64,000 bases of DNA from the NCBI GenBank assembly GCA_016169945.1, contig JADLSH010000199.1, positions 1,178,001 through 1,242,000 on the forward strand. Direction: 5' to 3'. A program made the position numbers and the translations under genes. Numbering within the stretch: the stretch's first letter is position 1; every line of letters begins with the position of its first letter. A model generated the notes under the pieces. The model was not told the origin of the DNA. It was given only the letters and a program-made list of their open reading frames with translations, and ran no database searches. Shown here in pieces: positions 1 through 13,100 of the stretch. This DNA comes from Trachythela sp. YZ-2020. Taxonomy: Eukaryota; Cnidaria; Anthozoa; Malacalcyonacea; Clavulariidae.

Positions 1-1139
1 TTATGACCAGTCCCTAAACTGGAACAAAATTTTGCGTTATATTTTATGAGAACTCATGACTGCACTTTCAAGAAATTTAATAGACTTAACGGGATCTAAG
101 ACAGTTTTGTATAACGTCAGATGATTTTACTCTTCAAAGGGAAAGTCCTTGCCCCCGGCGTGTTATGCCCATTGCCACCCTAATTCACTGACACTGACAT
201 ATATATGATAACTAATTTAAATGCTTGGTTACCTTTGTTCCACTCTATGCTTGAATTGTAATTACAATGGTAACTTGGCATGCGAGGTATCCGAAAATGT
301 GAAATGAGTGGGCAATGAGCATAAACATACGTTATGTAAATGGGGTCTATACTATATACCATATATTTGGCACTGTACAATGCCAATATATACGTGTGGT
401 TAAATACCAGCGCCAGGAACTTGTGCGTGCTTAATATTTCTTTATATTTATTAGAGTCGCCTATAGTATATATAGAACTAATGTGTTGCCAAATTCGTGC
501 ACAATTTGTACATAACAAAGTTTACTTTCTTACCTGGTTTGCGAGAGTTTTTGTACTTTATTTAAACCTCGATATCCAGTAAAAAAAACTTCAACAACTT
601 TGCTCTTTTCCCGCCAAAACCGACGGCGATAGTACGTCGTTCTCGAAAAGCATGTCGGTATAACCAATGACGTATTAAAACAGGCCTCGAAAGCTAAGTA
701 ACTTGGATGGAATTTGGCCACTTCATTTTTCGTTTGGCAACGAAGAAAATGTTTGACCTTTTGCCTTCTTATTTGCCCTGTTCACAGATGACATGAATCT
801 CATTCGTATTCAATGAGAATTCTTAAAATATGTATGCCAATTTTAGTTTAAATCTGTCCTCGTAAGTATTTCTGCACATTTTACGAAAATAGCAAGGCTC
901 ATTCAATAGCTTAACAATTTGATGGAGCATTGAGTCCGGCTTGTGTAAACATTATATTGGGCTTTTCATGAATATATAGATTAATGTTTCGGGCAAAGCA
1001 GTTCAATATAGATTAATGTTTCGGGCAAAGCAGTTCAATGTTAACAATACTGTATAAATATATTATTTTCACAAAACGAAAGAGCACCACTCTCTACTAT
1101 TTACACTGTAACAACTCAAAACTTACACAAAATACTTAA
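1..1139. other. Region downstream of CFAP43, no gene seen
   Basis: AT-rich sequence with no convincing exon on either strand. The short open frames lack splice context or recognisable similarity. Apart from the 32-nt tandem duplication at 974-1037 I see no structured feature. The CFAP43 3' UTR should lie at the right end. Confidence 0.6.
974..1037. repeat. Tandem duplication of a 32-nt unit downstream of CFAP43
   Basis: Two head-to-tail copies of a 32-nt unit containing TTTCGGGCAAAGCAGTTCA lie about 100 bp past the CFAP43 stop codon, probably in the 3' UTR or just beyond it. Confidence 0.9.
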
Positions 1140-4100
1140 CTACGGATCAACCTGTACCAAGGCGGGGAATGTGCGCATGCGTAATCGCTCAACTTCAGCT
1201 CTCAATACCGCTACCTCCTGTGATTGGGCTTTCGCTAAGTCGACCAGCTTACGACGAGCCACGATGTTCTTTAGTCGCCGTTCACTGTTCGCTTCTGCCT
1301 GGTTTTCAGCTAGAGTTGTAATGTATTTACATATAACCATCGATATCGATATTCAATAATAACTATTCGGGATATTAAGTCGATAATAACACCAGGTTTT
1401 AACTCTCTAAATCCACATACTATACAGTATATCTTGAATTTATTTTATAGCTTTGGGGTCTTTGTAGGTTGGGGCATTCCTCCTACAGTCCTCCTTGCCT
1501 TCCTGGCCCACTATTCATTTTGTGTTTCAATAAAAAAATAATTATACACTGCAATTATACTCACCATTAGGATCGCTGACATTCTTTCTTTCCGCCACTT
1601 TGAGCGCCATTTCTTCTAAATCAAAGTCCATTCTCTCGTTCTCGATTTCCTTCTTTCTGATCGCTTTTTTCAAATCACGAATCACTCGACGGCGATCTTC
1701 CACATTCCGCGCGTGAGTCTGCCAAATAGTTGAAATTTTCAATTAGTTCCAACGGTTGCCTTAACCCCTGGCCGAGTTAAGAAACGCTGTTGCAGAAAAA
1801 TTTCTATAATTCCATGCATGTTTCTACCTTTGCCCACCTTTGGGAAACATGGCTGGGAAACATGGCTAGGAAATAATGTTTCCGCAACAATGTTTTCTAG
1901 TTTACCAAGGGCTTACCGTCACGTTTTGCGGTATACTTTAGAATATAGTAAAGCCCCGCATGAAAGAACCAGTGAATTTTGACTTCATGCTGAAGTGGTT
2001 CTTATATAACGGGTACTTAGAAATAAATCAGGCTGAAGTGGTTCTTACTGTAACTGGTTCTTATTTCCAGTCAAAAACAATTGTTCCTGGTTTAGAGTTT
2101 TAAACCTCTTGAGTGAACAAAGGGCCATCATGATGTAAGTTTTTTGAATATAGTTATGCAAGTTGAATTATGTTGTGAATTGATTGCTGTTTTGATAAAA
2201 TAAATGCATGCACGATGTGGTTGAAAGAGATAATTCCTGCTAGCAAGATTACAGTACGTATTTTGTTTTCTTCCTAGTACCTGCTTAATAATTCAGCTAA
2301 AAGTTTAACAAGGTTTTCTAAGAACCAGTTTCATTTGTCAGCCTGAAGTGGTTCTTGTATTTTGGGTGTTTAATTGCCCAAATTTCAGGCTGGTGGTTCT
2401 TAACCCACTGGTTCTTTTATGCGGGGCTTTACTGTATTACCTTTTGATATAGTTGAAGCGTTTGTTCTAATGTTACTACTTCTTTCTGCTGGATGGCTTG
2501 TTGATCAACTTCTCCTAGGTACTGGATGATAAACGAAACGAAAATGAATCAATATTTAAAATTACACTACACAATGCTATATAATCCGCGAATATATAAA
2601 TGGATTGTTCCCAATAAGTATACCTGCTGTAGATCTTTGGTCACTCTCAGCAGTTGAATGTCACGTGCTCTTGTTTCTAAATCTTCAACTTGCATCCTCA
2701 TTTTCTTATGTTCCCTTTAGTGAAATAGAATAAGACTTTGAAAACAGAAACTGTAGGAGTATCTTCTGATTTGTGAGCAACACCTTTGTAGTTTTCGTTT
2801 GGTAACTCCATGCGATATCAGTAGTTGTGGTCATATGGAAACGGCAACCAGTTTTTATCTCAAAATTTGCGGTTCTACAATAAGATGCCTGGACGACCAG
2901 GTAGCTCAACTTACCATTCTAATGCGTGAATTCCCTTTCTAAAATCTTTACTTTCCACCATAATGTTGATTTTGGCATCTCCCAAAGACTTAAAGAGACG
3001 GTGGGAGAATATTAGTTGGTACCTACACCAAAATTAGCTACAACTCTTGTTTGCAACCCACTTCAAATCGTTGCAACCCACTTCAAACTTTGGATAACTC
3101 ACATGGCGATTACTCTGAGTTGCTTGTCAAAGGTCTTACCCGAATGGTGGCGTTCAAATCTTCAATCACAGAACGATGAACCAACGCACTATCAAAGTAG
3201 TCAGTGATAAACGAGTCTGGAGGAACTTCAACCTATATGGCCAAAACATTAGAATTAGGAACTAATAAAATGCGGTAGATGAATTACAATGGTTGAATAT
3301 GTGTCACTCCAGACATATACGAGGTCAGTAGTTGTAAGATGCGTGTCCTCACCTGGCCTTGTTTTAACAACAGTTGAACTTCTAAATCCATTGTAAACTT
3401 CATTTTCTCTTCACGTAAACTGAGAAAAGGAACAAAGAAAATTGAGTCAGCGTGAATAAGGTACGCGGAAAAAAGATTCAAAAGTTCCTTGTGTATTTTT
3501 GTTATTCATTCCTTAATATTTACATACTTTTGTAACTCCTTAAAAAGACGTTCAATTTCAGATCGAAGTGATTCGTCCTCCTCATATCGTCTTTGCAAGA
3601 AAGCGTTCATGTCGGCCAAAACTAAGGCTTTTGTCTTCACCTATGGGCAGAAAAATTTAGAAAAAGATTAAAAATATTTGTCTATGATAAGTCCAATGAT
3701 GTACATTTGAAGAGAAAATATATTTTGTAGTTGCGTTTCAATAGGGGTTGTTGATCAAATTCAGAACCTTTGACACTTTTGAACAAGAAAAGTAAACGAC
3801 ATATCTCAATTCTTATAGTAGAAGGTGCTTGTAGATGGAATATTCGAACGAAAATTTATATACATTTTTAGACCTAGCCAGGAGCAGTTGCGAAAAATGG
3901 AACTTAAGCCCTCTGGCAGGAATTGAACCTCCGGCTCTGCGATTCCGGTGCAGCGCTCTAACCAACTGAGCTACAGAGTCCAGTTGCTGAGCAACTCAAT
4001 CTCAATTCTATCTATTTGCTTCCAAATACAAGACTACGACAAAACTTAACATCATCTTACTCTGATAACTATAGCTTGATCTGATGCACAATATGAAACC

Positions 4101-7100
4101 TATTTTCGCAGGAAAAATCAACCAACCTTTTGTTCACTCTCAACTTTCATTCTCCTCGCTTGTACCAATCTCTGCCAAACATGTTCATCAAGACCCTCGG
4201 GCATATGTCCCGGGTGATCAAGTTCCGCCATTGCTTTCTCCAGTGATTGTATTCCTGTATAAGATTGTTTTAACATAGTCTCGCCTTCGGCGTGAACATC
4301 TGTAGCTGCTTTCAGAGTCTTCTGACCTCTATAGGAAGAAAGGAAGGAAGGAAATAAAATGTGTATAAAGTGGATTATATATACTATCTTCTGAAAGAAG
4401 CTACAGTAACCTGCAATGGTTAAGTCTCCGAAAGAGACGACTCTCATTCGTTGCTGTGTTTCTTAGTTTGAAACTTTATAGTCAATAGTTAAACTAGAGA
4501 CTTTGTGTTCGATTCCGGTTCAAAAATTCAGAAATTAACTTTTCAGCAAGTTATTTGATTTCATTTAAACACCACAAGTATTATCCCTACTCTGCTGTTG
4601 AGGACTACAGGATATACTATCATTAGCTGGCTGGGTCAGCCTACATCGTCCTACGGTAAAACCCTGGCCAAATGCATGAGGATGAGAGTTGATGAGGGTT
4701 AGCAAGCGAGAGTTTGCATGAGAGTTTCATCAACTCTCATGCCCTGTCAAACGTGAACAAGAGCTACATGTGAGTTGACTGAATATTGCCACCCGTATCG
4801 GTTAAACGAGCAAAAATTCTCATCAAAATTTGAACCAGCTCAAAGTTTAGGAGTTGATGAGAGTGCATGAGAGTTGATGAGAGTTGGTGGTAAAACGCGA
4901 GCGAGAGTTGCAACTCTTATTGACTCTCATCAACTCTCATCCTTGTCTTCATGCATGTAAATTGGATATCCCGCGTTGAGTGTATACATAATATTTTGCT
5001 AGCCTGAGTGACGCTCTTCCAGTTGAGGTAATGGAAGTCGATGACAAGCTGAGGAAATCGTGCCCTACTTGTTGGTCTTCAAGTCGGTATATCAGTCAGA
5101 GTGTTCAGCAAACAATTTTACATTTCTTCTTATGTTTTGTTTATTGTAAGTGCTTAGCTTCTAAAGGATTCATAAATCATACAACACTACCTTGGTCGTC
5201 GTTTAAACAGTTTATACAACTGATCAACAGTATGAGGATCTTGATCACTGAAATCTCGCTTGAATCCTTTATCCAACGCTTTATCATCAGCCATCATGAT
5301 CTCATACTCATCGCGAAATATCTGCATTTCGCGTTTCGCCTCGGCCAGAGCGTTCGCCAGACGTCCTTTATGATGCTTCTTCTCGTCCAAAACATGAACT
5401 AAATGTTCCTCGCGAGTATTTAGTTCTTCTTCAGCGACAATAGCGGCCGTGAGACGAAGTACTTTTAGTTCTTCCTGTGTAGTTAAAGAAGTGTATTTCC
5501 TTAAACTGAGCTTATTCATAATGGATAAAGTCCCGGTCAAACGAGGATGAGAGCTGATGTGAGTTAATAAGAGTTGCAGCTCTCAGTAATTGCACTCTCA
5601 TCGACTCTGATCAACTTTGAGCTGGTTCAAATTTTGGTGAGAGTTGATGAGAGTTTTGCTCGTTTGACCGGTCATGAGAGCTGCATAAGAATTTTAAACA
5701 ACTATGGTCAGACTAGTGTTTTGCACTTTCTATAAGAAAGAATTAGCTTAACCAAATGGGGCGGGGGCGCTAGGGGTCGGGCCCCACTCTTCCGTTATGC
5801 TGCTGAGCCCATAGTTTCATTCTTTCAAGCACGTTATGACTGTGTCTATAACAAGAAAAGCTAAGATGGAAATTTAAACACTTTGTTTACAAAAATTTAA
5901 GAATTATTCCAGGGCTCCATTTTGCGCGCTAAATTATTTCTGTCGCAACTCTCATCTGTCGTGATCTTCTCACAGGCGACTGAGGTGAAATTATAGAACT
6001 ACATTATGCAGGAATCGGACCCTGGTCGCAGAGGTGAAAGGTACATGCTCTAACCACAGTTGACAAAGAAAATAGATGGACAACAAGTAAGTATGTTGCT
6101 TAAGGAGTAGGCTACACACGGATGTAATGACATTCTCGTACCTGAAATATGGTCAACTCTGTCTTAATTTTCCGTTGAAACAACTGATTCAATTTCTCAT
6201 CAAATCCTGCGGTCGCCTCATTTATATTCCCCTGATGTTTTCTCAGTTCTGTTTCCAAAGATTTCTTATACTTTTCTCTCTGTTCTTTTAACTCTTGTTC
6301 TTTCTTTTCAAACTCTTTTGCAACTCGATGTTCCTCCTCGCCCCATTCATCTTCGGGCATCTTCAGCACTTCCGGTCGTTCCAGGTCCTTTTTGAGCTCG
6401 TCTTCGGGGTTAGCTTCCAGTACACCTTTCATCATTTGGTTCAAAGCGCGTTCGCGAGCGTTATCCGCCATCTCTGCCAAACGACGTTCTGGTGTGAGGA
6501 TCAAACCAAAGAAACATTAAAGAATATTACCGGGAAGACCTTGCTATAGTGCTGTGCGCCGGAGCCGGAGGGCCGGAGTTTGGCCTATTTTGCCGGAGCC
6601 GGAGTTTGTTCAACTCCGGCAGCACTTATTTGTGCTGCAAACTACTGTCAAACATCGGCGAAAAAACCTGGTATTGGTTGCACAAGACAAGAAGCAGTCG
6701 CTTAAACTCACAATGTGGTTAAAACTTTTTATAATTAAAATTGTTGACAATTGCAAACATAGCATCGTAGCGTCTGATAAAATTCTCAGGCTGTCAATCA
6801 TAAATTAGAACGCGCTCTCGCGCCATGGAAAACGACAGCTATGACGACAGTCATAAGTGTTAAAATAAAAAACAAAGATAGTGCTTCCACTTTGAAATTG
6901 GACATTTCCATTAAATTTCGAATTTTCACGAATTTGCCGGAGCTGGAAATTTTCTGCCGAGCCGGAGTTTTTTTGGCCGGAGCCGGAGGTGAAAAACCGG
7001 AGTTTGCACAGCACTACCTTGCTACTAAATATAAATATAAACTAACATTATTTATACTGGACAGCTCTGTCAGTTTTTAACTGTTCGCCCTAGAGGTCCA

Positions 7101-10100
7101 GTAAGGGCCACCTCTTAATGGTTCGGTGTTACTACAGGAGAAAACTTAAACAAAGCTAACTTTATTTATACAGGATGTCTATAAATTAGAAACTGTTCGA
7201 GCTCTCGAGGTCCGGTAAGACCATCTCATCCCATCCGAGTTAGTATCAATTTTCCTTCCATCTTGACATCTACAGGGGCTTTGCAAAAATGGATCCCAGA
7301 ATTGAAATTTTCTGTCCAAACAAAGAGAAATTTCGTCGACTAATCTTAGCATGAAAATTTCAATTCTAGACTCCATTTGTAGATACCGAGATGAAAAACT
7401 GATGACGCTAATTCGGATCAAAGAAAGAGATTTTAACGCGTGTACCTTCATCTCGCTTCTTCTCCTCCTCAATTTTGACCTGTTCTTCCTTTGTGATAAA
7501 TCTCTCAAAAGGTACCTCACTGTCCTTGACATCCAGTAAGGTCTCTGGACATTCCTCTGTATCCATCACTGGTTCAAGGATGACGTCATTTAGACTCAGG
7601 TCACCCAAAATTTTATTGATTCTTACATTTTTTTCATCAATACGTTTCACCTCAGTAACCTTGTTGCGGTAGACTTCGTCAAATGCAGAGTTAAATGATT
7701 TCTTGATCTTATAAATACCGTCCTAAATGAAAAATCCAACACGTTAGGGTAGACAATCGTATCGATAGAACCCCTTCCCTTGAGGGAATGATTATGTCCG
7801 CTGAAAGCCTGTTTTCCACAAGGCGAATCGAAAAACGCCGTGATTGGTTAGCGAAATCGCCGCAAAATAGTAGAAACCGATTCCAACTTTTCGCGGAGAA
7901 CTCTGACGCTAACCAATCGCATTACCCAGGCTTAATAGAAGAGTCTGCTCAGAAAAATATGTTTCTGATTTTTGTTTAAGTCTGATACAGCATGAAAATT
8001 TTCACTTTTGTTTAATGGAAGAAGAGGGCGAACACAATAGACATATACCTGTATTAAGATAATCTGGTTATGTTTCTGTTGTGTGGTGTAAAGATTAAAC
8101 TGATCAGCAATCAAATCATTGCCTCCGCCATAACTCATTGCACGACCGCCATATATGGCCGGGGAAATCTCCCCGGCATCGTTGACCTTCTCTTCCTCCG
8201 GGGCTTCATCTTCATCTTCGTCGCCTGAAACAAACAAAACACAATGTAAGCAACGTGGCACTTGTAGTCGTAGCCTGTTATATAAGATCCCCTCACCACA
8301 CTTTCACCACCCAGAATTTTCAAGAACTTGTTTAGAAATTCAAGAGGGTTGAAATTAGAAATTTTGTTTTAAAACTAATGACTTTCAATTTTTGTACAAA
8401 CTCTACGTACGTAAGGCAATATTGCTGTTTGCTGCTCCGAGGATAGTCTTGCGTGATTCCATCTCTGAACACTCAATCTTCCGTTGCCTAGTAACAAACG
8501 CGAGTTCTTGTAGTTCCTCAGGAGACCGCTCTCTCATGGGATAGTTAGTGACAATGAGGGGTGAATGGAAGCCTTTCACACCACATCCCTTAACGACCAT
8601 AGAGTCCCAACATTCCTTCTTAATGACGTAACGAAGATACATCTTTGCCAAATTCTCTAACTCAATCTCTTCTCGGACCTTCAAGGAAAAACGTCCAATT
8701 ATTGTTCTATCCATCGCGAGCGTCCTATTTAGAATGCTATTTATCGCCATGCAAACTCAAACCCACTGACCTGTTTAACACTCTGTTCACCCAACGCAAT
8801 CAATCTTTGCCGTTCTTCCTCGTCTAGATTAAATTCATAACGTTCCAACGTTTCCAAGGCAGGTAAGGTTGTGTTCTCTTCAATCAACTCCATAATTTGT
8901 TGTTTCAACTGTTGTAGTTCTTTTCTAAGTTCTTTCTTACGTTCCGCATGTTTCCCGTCTTCTTCACGACGTGCCTGAAGGAGATATTATTGGATATTGT
9001 TAATAGAAAGTGGATGCATGTGTTCCGAGCGTGATAAGCACACATCGCACCGCTAAAAAGTCAAGCATTAGATTATGCAGGAGTAGGAGGAGCATGTTCT
9101 TGGAATAAGGCAACGCACCTGGCAATAGATCACCCTTCAGATGCAACCTTAAATGTTACACCCAAAATACAAGACCACCTTTAAAAATTTCCTTGGAAAA
9201 TCCACCCCTCAAATTGAATAGTCTGCTCTCTTAGTGCCTATGATCTTGTCTCAGCAAATGGCAGGCATGCATGTCGTTTTCCTCTGTGCACACAACTGTA
9301 CAGTAAAATGAAAATAAGGTGTATTGGCAATGGCGGTATAACCCTTCCCCCTTATGATAACGGATGTGTCCAAATTAAGAAAGTCTGAAGCTCTGATGAA
9401 CACTTTTAAGTGATCTAAAGATAACTTATGTTATTTTATTGTGAAGTATACTGGAATACGGGAAACTCGAGAATGCTGATGGAAGGATATGAGCATGACT
9501 AGGTTAAAATGAAAATTGAGCTCGCATTACCTGTGCAGTAACTCTTTCCAACCAGGTGATATTGTGTCCTTGATGCAGTAGATCACTATCTACTGTATGT
9601 AACTCACTTCCAGTCATATCTGTCTGACTATCAGAAGGTTTCCATTCCGACTTCTCCTTGGCTGCATCGTTCTGTTCAGTTCTTAACTTATTAAGCGCCG
9701 AGTTTCTAGTTTTTGCCGCATCTACCGCAGTTAACGCTTTACTTTTACCTAAAGAAAAACCAGAATGAGCTAATGACAATTGGAATATCATACAGCAACA
9801 GTCTTATTGTTTTTAGTAATTAGTAGTTACTGCTTTCGGTTAGGTCTCGGTAAAGGTACGTTCACACACAGCGATTTGTCGGGCCGATTTTAGGTATTGC
9901 TGAATGTTAATGACGAATATTTTCAGTTGATGATGTCACCAGATGACGTTTTCCACGTATTTTTCAAATATCATTAACGTGCATATGAAATCGGCCCGAC
10001 AAATCGTAACGTGTGAACGTACCTTAAGCGTTTCATATGGTGCTACACAAGGTGGTCACACTTCGGGCGAGGCAAATGATGCTAAATTTTCCATTACATG

Positions 10101-13100
10101 TGTTTGCCACCAAATACAAATTCAACAAACATGGCGAACAATTTAGTCACTCTGATAACTTTCCTTTTAGAGTTTATCACAATGTGCTGAACTGTGAGAA
10201 TCACTTGTATAAAACGAGATATGCTAATATTGTATTGATCTCATGTACATCTTATCTTGGTCAAAGTCAACTTTCCATCTTATTTTTACCCATTTGTGTA
10301 AAGTTCCATTGCCAACATGACAACACGCCATCGTATCCAATGGTAAATATACTTTGACCATCACCAGAATAGACAGCCTTGGTTGCGCCACCGTTGCTAT
10401 GGTGATGAGCTGGGGTCTTTATAACGCGATCCTATGAAAATAGAAATAAAAGGGAACGAAAATATAAATAAATATTAATGTAAGGGACCGTGATGTGAGC
10501 CCTCTTAAATCTTTGGCATGGCCCACTCCTTCATACTCAACTTTTTTCCAGTGATAAAAGTTGATACTCAACTGACCCTCCCCTGGGCCCCTTCTCCCCT
10601 AAAAATTCCAAAGTACATGTAACCTTAAGAACTCGTTTTTGTGAGCAAAAAGCTTTGTGAACATTGGGTGACTTTTAATACTGTTAATATATTTTCAAGT
10701 TTATATACCTATAAACAGATAGAACAAGTTGTAACTATGTTGTCAATATCTTGCTCTAGTTGTGTAGTTATTCTATGGGTCTTGCATGGCTACGGGGGGT
10801 CGGGGGCATGCTCCCCCGGAAAATTTTGAATTTAAGTAGCCCAAAATGGCCATTTCGTGCCCTTTCAGGGGGACATTCTTGCAACAGAACAAAACATTGT
10901 ATCATTTTTTGTGTGTCCCCCCCCTTTGCTAATATTTTTCGCGTGGTCCACCCTTTTACGGCCATCTTTTTTTGGATGGCCCACCCCCTAAATTCACCAG
11001 CGCCCCCCCCTCCCAGATAAAAAATGAACGATCCCTAAGGTAAAGGTATGGGTGCTAATCATTGAACTATAAATAAACTGGAACGATAACTCAGGGGGGG
11101 GGAATTGAAGCCAGCTTAATGGCTTTAGGTAAAAAGGAAATACTTAAAACTTTGAGGGAAAATTTGCCGTATTTTACAAAATTGCGGTTGTTTTTGTATT
11201 TTTTAAGTATTTCCATTTTGCCTAAAGTCTTGAAGTTTTTATATCAAATAGAACTTTTTAATAGCTTCAATTTCATATACAGCCCAATGTTCGGCGTTAA
11301 GTATTTCAACTCAAACCTCAGAAAAACTAGCTTGGCTTCAACGAATCATAGAACTTGATCATAGGAGTTAGCGTTCCAGTTTACTTAGAGTTCACTGGTG
11401 CTAATTGCCTTACTTGCAGCTACATAATGTTCCACAGAGTACAAAACAAAAGTACGAAATGTTAGAACCGTACCAGAGCACCAACAGCACGAAGAATAAG
11501 GTTACCATCAGGAGCACAACTTGCTAACCATCTTAAATGTGGTGATACAGTGAGATAACCACCATGCAGTTCATGACCAGTAAATGAGTCTTGAATCTCA
11601 GCAGATAACGTCTAGAGTAAGAGACAAACATATCTTTATCCAGGTACGGTAACTCATTACCTTTGCATTGGCTTTCTCTAAATACAACATTGCACAATTC
11701 ATGCCTGTACTGAACTAATTTATACTGGAGAGTTGTAGCAGCTCAGTCTAAATTGTTCTCCTTAGAGGTCCAGTAAGGGCCATCTTATTGTTTTGGTGTT
11801 ATTACAAGAGGAAATCGGAGAAAATCTGTTTGGTAAAGTCTAACTGGAAATACCATTCGACTGAGGCGATTGAATTCTAACTAATGTCTTACCTTATTTG
11901 TAACTGAAAGACTGAACTTTATAAATTTCTTCTCATGGTGTGGTAATGTTATCAAAATATTGTTAGGCAACAATGCCAGACTGTAGCAAATAATATTGAG
12001 ATCACAGCTTGCTTTCTTGATTGCCTCGTCTTTGTATAGAAATGTCGCATCTTTGAACGCTGATGGACTCGACTCTACAATGGTTAGCAGGGAAAAAATA
12101 ATAGACTAAACTAAGGTAAGCTAATAACACTGCATAGCTCTATTAGTTCTAAACTGTTCTCCATAGAGGTCCAGTAAGGGTTCAGTGCAGGGTTCGAATT
12201 AACGGTGTGCAATGTGCAATTTGCACATAGTTTTGGCAAAAATAGTGAAAATTGCATAACTTTTCCAAACGATGTGCAAATTTTATGTTGCAAACTCAAC
12301 ATTTAAGGTAAAATTTTGCTTAGTGTTTTGTTCCCTATTTTATTTTTGTACTAAAAGGATGTGTAAAAAGCAGAATATGGCTGAAATTTACCCGAAATAT
12401 TCACGAAATTCGCAACAAAATGGCCGCCATTTTGTCAGTGTTTCCACTTTACAAAATTGAAATTCCCTTAAAATTTTCATTTCACAAAATTTGCAAATCG
12501 ATTTTTCTACTCTAATTAATTCGAACCATGGTTCAGTGTTACTACAGGACGAGACCGGAGTACCCGGAGAAAACCTACGGAGTTTGGTAGAGTCAAACCG
12601 ACATTATAATCAGAAAACTGTATGCTATAGGAACCCCAGGGAAAGAGCTGAAACACAAATGCGCTATATCCACTTGGTGCAGAATAGACCTAAACTTCTT
12701 TCTGTACCCACTTTTTTCCATGTTCATTAGTCGGGTCAGTGACCTTTCCCCTCTCTCTCCTTTCCGCCTCTCTTCTTCCCTTCCCCCTCCCTCCTTTCCT
12801 AACCTGGGCTCTTTCATTCCTCCCCCCCCCCCCCCTTCATATCACAAATCTTAAACGTACCTGGCACCATCTCCTTCGACAATTCAAACAACGTTATTTT
12901 ACTTCCACTCTGCGGTTTCTCACTCGGCCTGTGTAAAATACAAACTCTGTATGGCCCATGTTGATTTTGTTCTCTTAAATTGAGGCAAGAAACGTCCACA
13001 GCATGTCCAGAAATATCTAACACGATATAATAACAACATGGAACAATTATCAAGACTACAAAAACTGAAAAGAAAATTCCAGTTACAGTCGATTTCATCA

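Noticed and set aside
3895..3985. A tRNA gene (A- and B-box present)
   Set aside because: It lacks a paired acceptor stem and shares its flanking tail with two other copies, so it is a SINE.
8733..8770. A 38-46-nt intron joining CFAP43 exon 18 to a start at ATAG upstream of GACGCTCGCG
   Set aside because: It gives the wrong phase and an early stop. The acceptor before GTCCGAGAAGAG (exon upper end 8678) gives correct phase and a continuous coiled coil.
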